Notes: generated by a model not told the origin, from the letters alone. Positions 11,633 to 23,799 are shown, counted from the first letter of the stretch. The stretch is DNA of 64,000 nucleotides from Cymodocea nodosa (GCA_036874045.1 CM072345.1:3993501-4057500); one strand, 5' to 3'. Program-made: numbers and translations.

Positions 11633-12315
11633 TGTTGAGTATTTTATTTTGATGATGATAATTAAAGAAAATTCGAAATGTAAACGTGGGTCAGAACGTG
11701 TGTATTTCGATGAAGGAAAAACAAAAGACGTGAAGAAGTGGAAAACTAGTAGTGATTAAACGTGGAGGATATGCATGAAATGAAGATACAATATAAAAGA
11801 CATAGAATTCTCGTGGACCAAACTATCCATGCACATCAAATGAAAAATCTTTTCAGAAATCAAAAACACCTCTTCGAGGAAAAGCTCTCAGGTGGAAGAA
11901 AATTCAATGAAGCAGAAAAATGTCAGATTTATGTCACTGAAGATTTAAAGTATCAGAAGAAAGCAAATTTAGTAAAGTAGAGATAGACAAGATATTCGTC
12001 ACTGAAGAATTGCTGAAGAAGAAAGAGAAGAAGAAGAAGAAAGATCTCAAACAGGGAGAAATGTTTTAAATTCCACAAATTAGTTTTCTCTGTTTGTAGT
12101 TATGAAATTGTATAGATGAAACATGGTATCGATATATAATTGCATCTACAATTTCTGAGGAGAATTGAATTGTATATTGTAATTGAAACCTTAAATAAAA
12201 ATGATTTTATGATAACAATGTCTCGACTTGTTTTTGAGGTTTATAGTTTCAATTATATTCGAAAATATTGAAAAACATAATTCACCTCCTTCTTGTGTAG
12301 CCATACGATCCTACA
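11633..12315 (+). repeat. CopB-3 3' LTR, shortened
   Basis: Starts TGTTGAGTATTTTATTTTG and ends ACGATCCTACA. After about 26 bases it jumps to the position near GATTAAAGAAAATTCGAAAT, so most of the motif array in the left half is deleted. TATA box (TATAAAAG), one minisatellite unit and a (GAA)n run are kept. Confidence 0.85.
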
Positions 12316-12320
12316 TTATC

Positions 12321-12338
12321 AAAATAAAATACTCAACA
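12321..12338 (-). repeat. Terminal piece of CopB-4 LTR
   Basis: AAAATAAAATACTCAACA is the reverse complement of the CopB LTR start, and completes the minus-strand LTR at 7841-8597 after removal of CopB-3 and one copy of TTATC. Confidence 0.8.
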
Positions 12339-12954
12339 AACTTACTATTTTTGAGACTGACTACATAGTAAGTACAGTAGAAAACATCTGTTAGAAGTGA
12401 ATATGATCGTTATACCTCTTGGTATAAATGTGATAAGTAAAGGAAAGATGAAAACAACGATAATCATATATTGAGAGCTAATCAAAAATTCTTGAAAAAT
12501 ACTGTCTGCTAATACAAAAGTGATACATTCTCAAGCATACTGAAGCACAAAAGCTCCCTACGCTCAAGTTTTGATTCAAAGCTCAAAGTTGTTGGTTCAT
12601 GAGTTTGTACTTGAAAACTCACTATTGGTTAAGAGCTTGGACCTGAAAGCTTGAGAAAGGGTGGTTGCTGAGCTTCTACCTGAAAGCTCAAGTGTTGGTT
12701 CTTGCTTCAACCTGAAAGCAAGTGTTGTAAGTAGTTATATACTTAGTGAAGCCCAAGTGAACCTTGGGGTTGGACTAGCCGAGTTGGTGAACTACCTAAA
12801 ATCTCCTTGTGTTCATTATTCTTTATTACTTTGCATGCATATTCATTATTTAAGCTCACAGTTTAATTAAATCAACTAGTAAAGTTTAAAAAGAACCTAA
12901 TATTACACATAGATCACCATTCACCCCCCTCTAGTGAGCCATACAATCCTAACA
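12339..12954 (+). repeat. CopA-2 5' LTR, left end missing
   Basis: Ends CCATACAATCCTAACA and is followed by a degenerate PBS (TTGATATCAAAGC). It aligns with 1-178 at its right end. Inside, at 12590-12740, there are imperfect repeats around ACCTGAAAGCTCAAG and GCTTGGACCTGAAAGC. Left end is lost at the boundary with CopB-4. Confidence 0.75.
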
Positions 12955-13007
12955 ATTGATATCAAAGCTTGGTTAATCTATTTAAAGATTTAACCATCTG
13001 GATTCTT

Positions 13008-13390
13008 ATGGCACAATTTGCTAAGGGGCAAAACATCCACAGACCTCTTCTATTCGATGGTTCCAATTATAATTATTAGAAGAATAGAATGGAGTGTTTC
13101 CCTAGGAGTTCTGTTGTAAAACTCTAAAAGATTATCGTTCTTGGAACTACACTTCCTACCAGTAATGTTATGAACTAGACTAAGGAGGATGAGAGAGTCA
13201 TACAGTTGGATGCTTGAGGGTTGAATGCTATATACTGTGCACTAATAGTTGAATAGTATAATAAAGTTTCTACATGTAAATCAGCACATGAAGCTTGGAA
13301 AATCCTTCAACTTACACATGAAGGTACAAGCCAAGTAAAAGACACAAAAATCAGCATCTTGTTGAGAAAATTAGAACTATTCAAGATGAA
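13008..13390 (+). pseudogene. gag: CopA-2 gag, N-terminal fragment
   Basis: ATG 13008 begins MAQFAKGQNIHRPLLFDGSN, the Sirevirus Gag N-terminus, close to CopA-1. Several nonsense codons are present; two replace W (NYNY then stop, VMN then stop before TKEDER) and the match to CopA-1 is lost at about 13390 after KLELFKM. Only the first third of the capsid region remains. Confidence 0.8.
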
Positions 13391-13671
13391 TCAACATTTA
13401 ATCATATTAGAAGAAATCTAGGCATATGCTCTATACATGACTTATAATGCATTCATATTAGATTTATGTTTATTACCACTCAAGCTCACCATATGGGAGC
13501 TTGTTTTCTGCTAACGTCTACTCTTGCAAGATGTTAAAGTGTGCATCTTCTTAGGGGAAGAGCAAGTTAGGAAATAGAAGGGATCAATAGGAGAAGATCT
13601 GTCCAACTCAGGGTTAAAAGGGGAAAAGATTTTTTCCTACAGGAGTTGTGGTATCATAAATAGAGATCTTG
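13391..13671 (+). other. Unassigned stretch
   Basis: No ORF or repeat family recognised. It contains a purine-rich portion (AGGGGAAGAGCAAG, AAAAGGGGAAAAGA). It could be a remnant of a copia internal region beyond the CopA-2 gag, but no motif supports that. Confidence 0.4.
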
Positions 13672-14780
13672 TTTAGAATGAAAAAGTGCATAATATTAAT
13701 GGTTAAATGATGGTTAATTGCATATTATTTAGCTTATCATATGAGAATTAATCCATTATGTTATAATTGCACTATTATATGCTTTAATAAAAGAATCTGC
13801 ATAATTTTAAGGAATTAGTGTTAATTAAGTATATTTCCGAACTGTCGGTAAGTTGCAAGTTTTTAATTCCTAAGTATCCAAATTTTCTGTTATTTTAGAG
13901 AGTTATATTGAATACATCGGACAATTATGTTTTAAATGCTTAAAGAATATTTATTATTTCCTAGAGTACACATGTTGTAACCTTAATGCTTGACATAAGT
14001 GAATGTTCAATAAGTTATCTGTTAACTATTTGAAATGCATCTGAGCATCAGATAGTTAGATTTGTAAGTATCCAAAATATCTGAACTAGTTATGTCTTTA
14101 TTATTGCATGTGTTTTATAGTTGAATTAACGAAGTAAGTCCATTGAGTTATCTGTAATACCACGAACAAAATATTTTCTAATATGTCATTGTAGCAGTTG
14201 CAGAAACAGGAAATTTGAAAGGAAACCACGATTACATGTATCACGTAGGAATTCACTCGTGGAAGAAAGAAGAAATCACCATCGTTGATATGAATGAAGG
14301 AAATCCAACTGATCATCTAAGCAAAAGTAGTTACTACAAAAAGTAATATAAAAGAAGAGGAGAAAGATGAAGAAAGTGTGTGTGTAGAGGTGGAGAACTG
14401 CACTAACTACGGAAAGCGTCAGAAGTTCCCTGAAGCTCCACACCACCACCAAAATCACCAACCATCGGAGGTCTGTGAGGATGCTTTCATCTAAGCAAAA
14501 GTAGTTACTACAAAAAGTAATATAAAAGAAGAGCAGAAAGATGAAGAAAGTGTGTGTGTAGAGGTGGAGAACTACGCTAACTACAAGAAGCATTAGAAGT
14601 TCCCTTAAGCTCCACAACACCACCAAAATCACCAACCATCAGAGATCTGTGAGGATGCTTTCCTGATGTGAGGTCGATTTCGAGCCAAACATAATGATTG
14701 ACAACCATTGTGAGGAGTGATCGCGTCGCGGGAAGGGAAGCCATTTACACCAAGTACCAACTCATATCTTAGGAGATCGT
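13672..14780 (+). repeat. GypG-1 5' LTR, left part
   Basis: Starts at the boundary TTTAGAATGAAAAAG shared with GypG-2 and GypG-3 and runs to ATCGT, where LtrD-1 is inserted. The LTR resumes at 26083. It contains two TATA boxes inside a 174-base tandem duplication. Relative to GypG-2 and GypG-3 it lacks the block of about 150 bases of CGTTAAGTTA/CACGTG motifs (deleted near 14085). GypG is an Athila-like gypsy element, judged from the downstream PBS and pol. Confidence 0.8.
14314..14661 (+). repeat. 174-bp tandem duplication with doubled TATA box
   Basis: Units 14314-14487 and 14488-14661 both begin CATCTAAGCAAAAGTAG and end at the AGGATGCTTT region. Each holds TATAAAAG (14347-14354 and 14521-14528) and the same downstream purine-rich and (CACCAC)-type sequence, with a few substitutions. 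GypG-2 and GypG-3 have one unit only. Confidence 0.9.
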
Positions 14781-15719
14781 TGTTGAATTTTTTGCTGTCC
14801 CCAAAATATGATCTTAAAACTCACAAAGGGATCAAAATGATAAAACATTAAACTCAAAACTCATTTTAAAATAACCGCAAGCGCACGGTGCAATTGTAAT
14901 ATACTCCGACGAGTACGGGTCGAATCCACAAGGATTTGGCTTTTACAAAATATTTCTAAGGTGCAAAAATAATAATAATTACAAGTGATTCAAAGCTTAT
15001 CAAAAATTCACTCAATAGAGTATAAATTCCTCATTTCCATTCATAAAACACTAACTCACTACAACACAGAATCTCGAAATTCAGTCAAGTTCACACATAT
15101 CCTCCTCTCAGTATCTCAATGGTAAAATACAGAAAAAATATCATACTGAGTACTCATTGGATTAACTTTACAACTCCACTGATTTCGTTAAAAGATCTGA
15201 AATGGTCAAGCGTCGGCAATGCTTTTCCTACAAACGCGCAGACTGGCAACTAACATCCCTAAATTGCGCATAGTTACTAAAAATAGCATAAGATTTTCAA
15301 ATCTTCACAAAAGTTTGCAAAATCAGTGTGCTTCGAAACTTAATCATTTATCTAACAGAGAAAATTTACAGAGGTCGATTTCGTGTTGTAGATAAAAAGA
15401 TATCGAATTCGGCACTGAAGCAAAAATTGGGGGAAAAACGCCAGGATGCGCCAGATGCAAAATCAACAAAATAAATTGGAAAACCTATACAAATCGATTG
15501 GAAAAATTCTAAAAATTATACAGGAGTAAGGTACACTTGAAGATCTACAAAATAGAATAAAAAACTAAAGCAAAACATCACTGGATCAGTAAGTTACGTC
15601 CTAAAAAACATCGTCAAATTTACAGGATTCTAAATCAACGATAAACATCCACAAATTAGCTTTGTTAGCATACAAATATTCACATATGCACAAGATTCAA
15701 ACCAAATTCGTTTCCATTC

Positions 15720-16933
15720 TGTAGGATTGTCTATATCACAAGAGGGGGGGGTGAATTGTGTCTTTAGTAATTAAACTAGCGGATAAAACAAGAGCACAAA
15801 ACACTTGTAAATGAAATTCTATTCTTTTATTTCAAGACAGAATTTATAATATTTTTTCAGCTCAATTCCCTTCTTGACGGTTTTGATACAGTAATTTTTG
15901 ATATACAATTCAAATAGGAAAACAAAGCTCTTTTTCAAAACTAATTTTGAATTGTATAAAACCTGATCTTTATGCACACAGCTCTTTTCTTTCACTTTGC
16001 TTAGTTTCTGTATCTCTTCTTCTCCAGTTGTCGAATTTCCAAACTTCTTGCGTTTGCAGCTCCTTTCCTAAAATTGCTTGGAATTTCAAACTTCTTCTGA
16101 TGTTGGAGAACTTTTCAGAATATGAATATTCAAACATAACTTTTCAGTTAGGGATCCAGATTGAATATTCAGACTTGGCTTTTGAGATTGGGATCCCTTG
16201 TTGTAATGTAGCTCGCACTCTCTATTTGTAGTCGAACTCTGTTGTCTTTCACGTTCAGCATGTTCATCCACTTGATCCACAATCCACAATCCATAATCCA
16301 TAATCCACGTACTAATTTTCTCTTTAATCGAAATTACTTTCTATTTAAATTTCCACTTTCTTCACTAACAATCTGAGTTTCCACGATCTCCACTCGTAGA
16401 TTCACCGAAATTTTATCTTCTTGGAGTCTTGTAGAATATCTTCTAAGTCTTCAATTTAGTCGAACATTTATCCTTTAACTCCTGTCAAAACTTGAACACT
16501 TACCCTTTAACTCTTCGAGTTCTTGCACCTGCAAAACACGTGACTAAACAAGGAAACTTATCTGTTCGTTAGTCCTTTTATAAAACTTGAACAGTTATCT
16601 ATCCATGCGTATAAAACCTTGAACAATTATCTAACTATTCGATTTTTCATTACCGAACGCACATGGAAAACACGTGACAACTTAAAACATTAAAAACACA
16701 CATGCGGATAACTTAACTATACGAGTTTTTAACATAAAATATTCGACAAAAATGAAACATTAACTATCCAAAAGTTTAACTATTGCAAATCTAGCTCTTC
16801 GGAAATCTTTAATTTATCCGACATAAAAATGAAACTTTTCGATAATCTATTAACCATTATACTTAGAGAATATTATGTAGGCTTATTTAAATACGTTAAT
16901 AAAGCATACATCTTCAAAATTAAATACCTAACA
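15720..16933 (-). repeat. CopC-1 3' LTR
   Basis: On the minus strand runs TGTTAGGTATTTAATTTTG to CAATCCTACA. Contains CACGTG boxes, repeats such as ACTCGAAGAGTTAAAG and a TGGATTA microsatellite (reversed at about 16276-16308). TATAAAAGG lies at about 16582-16574 on the minus strand. Confidence 0.92.
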
Positions 16934-16998
16934 ATCTCCCCCTTTTTGATGATGTCAAAACCTAATAAGTCACATAATTTATATCTCCCCCTTTTTGG
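16934..16998 (-). other. CopC-1 polypurine tracts (two)
   Basis: AAAAAGGGGGAGAT abuts the 3' LTR on the minus strand (16947-16934). A second CCAAAAAGGGGGAGAT lies about 50 bases farther inside (16998-16981). Their spacing is much shorter than in CopB. Confidence 0.85.
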
Positions 16999-17259
16999 CA
17001 TTATAAAAAAGTAAACAAACTATTTTCTCCTCATTTAGGAAGTTAAGTGTTATAAATGTAAGGAAGGATATCTTACTAAGTATATATTAATCAAAACGAT
17101 AGTGTCAATCATACATAGGATTTATGGATTAAGCAAAAACTGTTTAATATCATAAACTGTGAAAAATAATCACGTAACATTAAAATTAGTAAACAGTTTA
17201 CATAATGGTTTTGGTTACAAATTACAATAAATAAATCATGTAATACATAATTTGTATAA

Positions 17260-17965
17260 TCACAAGCCTCTTTGTCTTCGAAAAATATCAATCAGGGTAT
17301 CTGAAATTGTCTTTACAATATCTGTACTAACTCTGTTTATCTGATCAAGTAATGCCTGATCTAAATCATTTTGAGAAACTTGTGATGGTTGCTGTAAAAA
17401 TTCAGTATGTATGTCTATATCTATACCTGTATGTATTTCTCTATGTATACCTTGTTGTATATCTATATGTTGTTGTGTTTCTGTAAATTCTGTGGATTGT
17501 TGCTGTGTTTGCCGAACCTGTTGTTGTTGTTGTCTAAGGATAGGTGTATCTGCCGCTTGGTGTTTTTGGAGTTCCTTTGCAGAGAAAGATCATGACTTTA
17601 ATCTTTTCTGTGGCCAAGGTGTAATATCTATTTGACTTGCCACAATTCTCAAAATTGTATCACCATAAAATAATTTACTCTAAAAATGTAAGATATGAGA
17701 AACAAAAATATCATACCAGTCCACCTGTATATGGTTGATTAATGCGTATGTAGCATAAAGACAACATCTGCCAACTTCTGCCCCATGACTAAACCTATGA
17801 AACAATGTAGCATGCAATATTTTTGCAATAAAACGTACTTGGCCATTTAAGTCATTTAGTAATGTCAATAGTTTGTTGGCAGTTGGATCTTTGGCTAAAC
17901 CTGTAATGTCCCATCCCAATCGATAAACTTGTTTTCTTTCTGATAATTTAACTCCTTCATTTTAT
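17260..17965 (-). pseudogene. CopC-1 third ORF, C-terminal remnant
   Basis: The minus strand reads NEGVKLSERKQVYRLGWD, then VRFIAKILHATLFHRF, CCLYATYALINHIQVDW, a Gln-rich stretch and a helical tail ending IDIFRRQRGL. It aligns with the C-terminal third of the CopB third ORFs. Two nonsense codons occur (near 17680 and in LKS-stop-SF) without frameshift. Everything N-terminal to NEGVKL is missing; a stop (ACATAA) lies just before it. Confidence 0.85.
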
Positions 17966-18584
17966 GTATTACCTCCCACAATATCATCTTTTTACGGGAT
18001 CATAATCCCTTGCTTAGGGGAAAGATAACCAGTTACTCAATGACAAGTGAGAACAGGTAAATTTTTATTTTTTTTAAATATAATCTGAATTACTTGCAAA
18101 ATGAGTTTTTAGTCAATACATCCCAAACTAGTTGGTTTAAGTGACTAGGGTTTAAGATCCCCCAACGGACTTAATTACTCAAGTAATTACAGACAAAAAA
18201 TAAACAAAAATAAAACAAGACAGTAAATTAAATTAGAGTCAATTGCAAGACTTAATTTTTCTAACAGAATGTTAATAACTTTCCTTTAATAAAAAGTACA
18301 TACTTTCTATGTATTTTCCTGTTAAAATCTCTATAATAGCATATACATAAGTAACAAAAATATAGTTGGCACTCACATTGAATCAAATTAACTTTTCCTT
18401 AAGTAATCTTTTCTGAATTTTTCTTAAATAAATTGACTTCAATAAAAATCAGAATTTCATAAATTATTAACTACTAGAAAACTATAATTAAAAAAATGTT
18501 ATTTTGTTTTTTTTTTTTAATAAAAAAAGACATTAAATTCTAAAACTACCTTATAACAAACCAAAATACAATGAACAGGACCAT
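17966..18584 (-). other. CopC-1 spacer between RNase H and third ORF remnant
   Basis: AT-rich, with T/A runs near 18500-18530. No ORF recognised. Equivalent to the spacer of CopB-1 but shorter, since the first two thirds of the third ORF have been deleted. Confidence 0.5.
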
Positions 18585-21500
18585 TTAAATATCAGATAAC
18601 CTACAAATACCAAGTTCTAATCGTAATTTTGAGAATGTATTTTCATCTAAGGATTTTGTAAATAGATCTACTAATTGTTCTGTAGTAGGAACAAAATTTA
18701 ATATTATTTTTCCTTTTATAACATTATCCCTTAGAAAATGATGTCGAACTTCTATATGTTTTGCTCGTGAATGTAAGACAGGATTTTTAGATAAACTTAT
18801 TGCAGAACTACTATCACAGAAAATCTTAGTTGGTTCATAGTTTAAATTAAAATCTTTTAAGGTTTGTCTGATCCACAGGATTTGAGCACAGCAAAGTGCA
18901 GCAGCTATATATTCAGCTTTAGTTGTAGATAATGCTACACAATTTTGCTTTTTGCTAAACCATGACACTAAAGAATTACCTAACAATTGACAAGTGCCAC
19001 TAATGCTTTTTCTTTAAGACTTACATCCTGTGAAATCAGCATCACTATAACCTACTAAGTTTAAAGAACTATGTTTAAAGTAAAACAGTCCGAAATTGAT
19101 GGTTCCTAATAGATATTTAAAAATTCATTTAACATCAAGTAGGTGTGATTCCTTAGGATTTGATTGATATCTAGCACAAGTACACACACTAAACATAATA
19201 TCTAGTCAGCTAGCTCTTAAATAGAGTAATGAACCAATCATACTTCTATATTGTTTTACATCTACAGTTTTTCTAGAGTCATCTTTATCCAACTTGGTGA
19301 TAGTACTCATTGGTGTATTCTTTGTTTTAGTGTTGTCTAAACCAAACCTCTTTAATAAATCTTGAGTATATTTTTCTTGTGAAATAAAAGTACCCTAATC
19401 TAATTGCTTAATTTGTAAGCCTAGGAAAAATGATAGTTCACCCATCATACTCATTTCAAATTGATTAGTCATGTCTTTCGAAAAGGATTCAACTAATTTA
19501 TCATTTGTTGCTCCAAATATGATGTCATCTACATAGATTTGAACTACTAATATATCTTTTTTGATCTTCTTGATAAAAAGAGTGTGATCTGCCTTTCCCA
19601 TAGAATACCCTTTTTCCATAAGAAATTTAGATAATCTCTCATACCAAGACCTAGGAGCTTGTTTAAGGCCATATAGTGCCTTCTTAAGCTTGTAAACATA
19701 CTTAGGATGTTTTGAATCTTCAAAACCTGAAGGTTGTTTTACATACACTTCTTCTTTTATATATCCATTTAAACAAGTAGTCTTAACATCCATTTGATAT
19801 AATTTGAAATCCATATAACAAGCATATGCTAACAAAATTCGTATTGATTCTAGTCTAGCAACAGGAGAAAACGTTTCATCATAGTCAATTCCTTCCCCTT
19901 GCTTGTAACCTTGAGCAACTAATCTAGCTTTGTTTTTAACTATATGTCCATCTTGATCTACTTTGTTTCTAAATACCCACCTTGTTCCTATTATGGATTG
20001 ATTTTCAGGTGGTGGAACTAGATCCCATACCTCATTTCTTATAAATTGATTTAGCTCATCTTGCATAGCTAAAAACCAAAATTCATCTTCTAAGGCATCT
20101 TCAATTATCTTAGGTTCTAGTAAAGAAACAAATGAATAACCACCATAAATGTTGACTACTGATTAGCTAGTCCTAACTCCTTGATTAGGATCGCCTATTA
20201 TCTGATCAATAGGATGAGATGAAGCATAACGCCAATTTCTATGTTGTTCCATATTTTCTATAGGTATGACATTATTTTCTTCTAAATTTTCATCATTTAA
20301 GTTTATATTTCTTATTCCATCAGATAATCTCTCAATTTCTCTATCAACATCATTTGATACCATTTCTGGGAGAATTTCTGAATCAAAGTTTTCAGCATGT
20401 CTTAAATCCAAATGAGAATTTTCATGAAATTTCACATGCAGGGTTTCCTCAATGGTTTTTGTTGATTTATTATAAACTCTATATGCTTTACTTCTAATGG
20501 AATAACCAACAAAAATCCCTTCATCTGATTTGGCTTTAAATTTGTCTCTTCGTTCCTTAGTGTTTAAAATAAAACACTTACAACCAAAGGGCTTTAAATA
20601 ACTTATTTTGGGAACCTTGTTATACCATATCTCATAAGCAGTTTTATCTAAAATTGGTCTTAGATGTACTCTATTTATAACATAGCATGGTGTATGAACT
20701 ACTTCTACCCAAAGAAAAAGGGGTAACTTATTCTCATTTAACATGGTTCTGGACATTTCCTGAAGTGATCTGTTCTTTCGTTCTACTATCCCATTTTGTG
20801 AAGGAGCTCTTGGAAATGAGTACCTATGATCTATGCCTAATTCTTCACAAAAGGTGTCCATTTGATCATTATCAAATTCTGTACCATGATCACTCCTAAG
20901 TTTTTGAATTTTAACATTTTGCTCATTCTGAACTTTATTACAGAATATCTTAAATATTTCAAAAACTTCAGTTTTATTAGCTAGAAAATAGATCCAAGTA
21001 AATCTAGAATAGTCATCAACTAGTACAAAAGCATAATGTTTACCTCCTAGACTAGTTGTTCTAGTAGGTCCAAATAAATCCATATGCACTAGTTCTAATA
21101 CTCTTTTGCTTGTTATTTCATTTAAGCTTTTAAAGGATGTTTTATGTAATTTACCTAGTTGACATGCATCACACATAAACTCTTTCGAGTACTTAATACT
21201 AGGTAAACCTCTAACTAGATTCTTTTTAGACAGCTTTTGTAATAATTTTAAGTTTGAGTGTCCTAGCCTTCTATGCCGTAAAATGACTTCATCCGATTTT
21301 GCAATTAAGCAAGCATTGTCTTTAATAATATCGAAGGCAAATTTAAAATACAAATGGATCCTTTCTTGTATGCAGTGAATAAAATTTCGTTTGTAGTCAT
21401 GTCCATAATTTTACAGGAATCTTTTTCAAAAATTACTCTGTAAATCTTCATTAAAACAGGAACACTCAATAAATTAAAACCTAAGTTTTCAACTAATAAG

Positions 21501-21682
21501 ACATCATTTATAAAATATTTCTCAGTTACCTGAACCTTGCCAGACCCAAGGATATTTGTTTTGCTTTTATTTCCAAAGGTAACTTGTCCGTTCTTGGTCT
21601 TTGTTATTTCTGTAAGTAATCGTATATCTCCAGTCATGTGGCTGGATGCTCCACTGTCCATTATCCATTTTGATTTGTGTAC
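18585..21682 (-). pseudogene. pol: CopC-1 pol: protease, integrase, RT, RNase H
   Basis: On the minus strand: protease from 21682 with KWIMDSGASSHM (D-S-G); a frameshift near 21320; GAG-pre-integrase (RHRRLGHSNLKLL) with an intact CDACQLGK zinc site; integrase core with HMDLFGP, RSDHGTEF and GIVERKNRS, so the D-D-E triad is intact; RT ([30 protein letters not shown] near 19530); RNase H with TTKAEY and FCDSSSA, ending ICRLSDI at 18588. From 21353 to 18585 there is a single frame with about five nonsense codons (for example LQIKQLD then TAG). Products would act in a cytoplasmic particle and integrate element DNA. Confidence 0.95.
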
Positions 21683-21693
21683 CTACAAAACAA

Positions 21694-23736
21694 TCAAAAA
21701 GAGATTTTATCTCTTGGAACCCATTTTTGAGTGGGTCCAAGAATTTTAGAGAGAGTCATATCAAAATAATCCATATTTTTAGACTTCAACTTATCTATTT
21801 TCTGATAATTATTTTTGCGTTTCTTTCTCTTAGTGTTATAATTATCAGAACATTTATCTCCATGTAAACCAAAGTTGAAATTTTCGTTTCTGACATTATT
21901 TGATTTCCAATATCCGATATTCTTTAAATATGAAGAAAATTGATCAAGAATATTAAAATTCTCAAATGTCTTAGCTTGATTCTTCTGAAGATTTCTTTTG
22001 AAATTCTTGCATCGTGTGCTATCATTTATATGCTGCATTTCATCAATTTGCACATATTTTTCTCCCTTTTTGATTACACACGGAATAGTTTTTCTCTTAC
22101 TATTCTTAATACTGGAAATAAAGACATTATTTTTAGCAGTACCATCATGCAATATATAATTTTCAGAAGATGCATCGTGTAAACCAATACCATGTTTTTC
22201 TACATTTGATATTTTACTATTGAGTTCATTTGTTAAAGTTTGACTATTATTCCATTTACTTAATATAGCCTTTTGATCGCAAACATTAATCTTTAACACA
22301 TCAATTTTTGAATTTAAATTAGTAATAGTCAGTTCCAGTTTTTCAATTTCACATATCATTTTCTTCTTATCAGCAATTAAATTTTCACAATCAGCATGCA
22401 ATTATCTTTCTATAGCAGTGAACTTTAAAATTTCCTGTGCATGCCTTTGATTTTCTTCTTTAAATTTATTTAAAGTAGAGTTCAAAAAATCAATCTTATT
22501 TTCAGATTCATCTAGTATTTTCCTAGTGTCCTTTCTTTCTATTTTGACTTTCTTATATTTTCTGGCCAATCTATTGTATTCAACAAGTAATCCATCAAAA
22601 CTATCAAAATTAGCGTTTTGATCAAAGGATACCTCACTAGATTTTGCCATAAAGCATACATTTGCCAGATTTTCTTTTGAACCTGATGTTGATGAGGATT
22701 CATTGTCTGATGTTGAATCCTTTGTTTCTTCACTTTGTGAAGCTGAAGAGTCATCCCATGTCACTTTAAGCGCCCTTCTCTTTCTGATTTTCTTATTTCT
22801 GAAATTCCTCCTCGAATTCTTCTTATCTTTGTTGAAAGGACAATCAGTTTGAAAGTAACCTGGCCTGTTGCACTTGTAGCATATACTTTTGTCTTTCATG
22901 TATGACTTCTTCTCCATATCTCTAGATGTCTTTGCTAACCTGAAGTTCCTGCATTTCTTCAACAGATTTCTAAATTTTCTGGTCAACAACAATAAATCAT
23001 CGTTAGAATCACTAGTGACTTCTGAGACTTTATCAGCCTCAAAAGCCAAATCCCTTCTAGGATTTTTCCCTTTTGGATCTAAATATTGTACTTCATAGGC
23101 TATTAGATTTCCTATGAGATCATCGAGAGTATATGTATTTAAGTCTTTGGACTCTTCAATAGATGTTGTCTTTTGAGCCCAAATTTTAGTTAAAGATCAA
23201 AGGATCTTTCTTACCAAGTCTTTTTCCTCGAATTTCTTGCCTAAAGATTTTAATGAATTTACAATCTCAAGAAAATAGGAAAACATGTCAAAGATACATT
23301 CATTTTCGTGCATTTTAAAAAGCTCATATTTATGTACTAATATATTGATCTTAGATTCCTTGACCTGATTAGTACCTTCGTTGGCAACTTCTAATGCATG
23401 CCATATCTCATATGCAATTTGATATGCAGAAACTTTATTAAATTGATCATGAGATAAAGCACAAAACAAGATGTTTAAACCTTTAGCATTCAGTGTCATT
23501 CGCTCCTTTTCATCAAAAGTCCAAGTATCATATGGAGTCGTAACTAACACTATAGGATTGCTAATTATATGCCATAATTTGAAATCGATTGACTGAAAAA
23601 ATACTTTCATCCTATATTTCCAATAGCTATAATTACTACCTTCAAACATAGGAGAACGATTAGTAGTCTGTCCTTCAGTCATAACTAAGATTTCAGAATT
23701 ATCCATTTTAAATAGATGATCCAAAGTAAATGACAA
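21694..23736 (-). pseudogene. gag: CopC-1 gag
   Basis: Minus strand; usual start is MDNSEILVMTEGQ at 23706, with an in-frame ATG at 23736. Capsid region as in other Sireviruses (ILFCALSHDQFNKVSAY, WHALEVANEGTNQVK), then zinc knuckle CYKCNRPGYFQTDC, where the expected His is Tyr. Then acidic Ser-rich stretch and a long coiled coil (about 22530-22250), ending WVPRDKISF. Two nonsense codons (TGA after LVRKIL near 23196, TAA after FTAIER near 22402), no frameshift. Donor-like GAG|GTATCC at 22635-22627 and acceptor TTTTGTAG|G ending 21683 would, if used, fuse gag in frame to protease and remove the coiled coil and the gag stop. Confidence 0.93.
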
Positions 23737-23799
23737 GAAAAACCAATTCCTAAATAGAGAAATGAAGGCTTTTGAATGCTTTAAATAGTTTAAAATGCT

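Larger units (their letters stand above)
8598..12315 (+). mobile_element. CopB-3, internally deleted Sirevirus copy
   Basis: Flanked by TTATC at 8593-8597 and 12316-12320, a perfect five-base target duplication. The left LTR is reduced to about 24 bases (TATTGAGTATTTTGTTTTGA..., with TG changed to TA) joined straight to the spacer upstream of the third ORF. gag, protease, integrase, RT and RNase H are all absent. It keeps the third ORF, two polypurine tracts and a shortened 3' LTR. Neither deletion point looks like a splice site; both LTR breaks fall at GATGAT. Confidence 0.85.

Noticed and set aside
15947-16301. ORFs of 94 and 71 codons inside the CopC-1 LTR
   Set aside because: They recur only because the LTR recurs (24117, 24390, 52984) and read through the TGGATTA microsatellite; no sign of coding constraint.
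17407-17635. Cys-rich ORFs on the plus strand in CopC-1
   Set aside because: They are the antisense of the Gln-rich part of the third ORF (CAA/CAG runs read as TTG/TGC).
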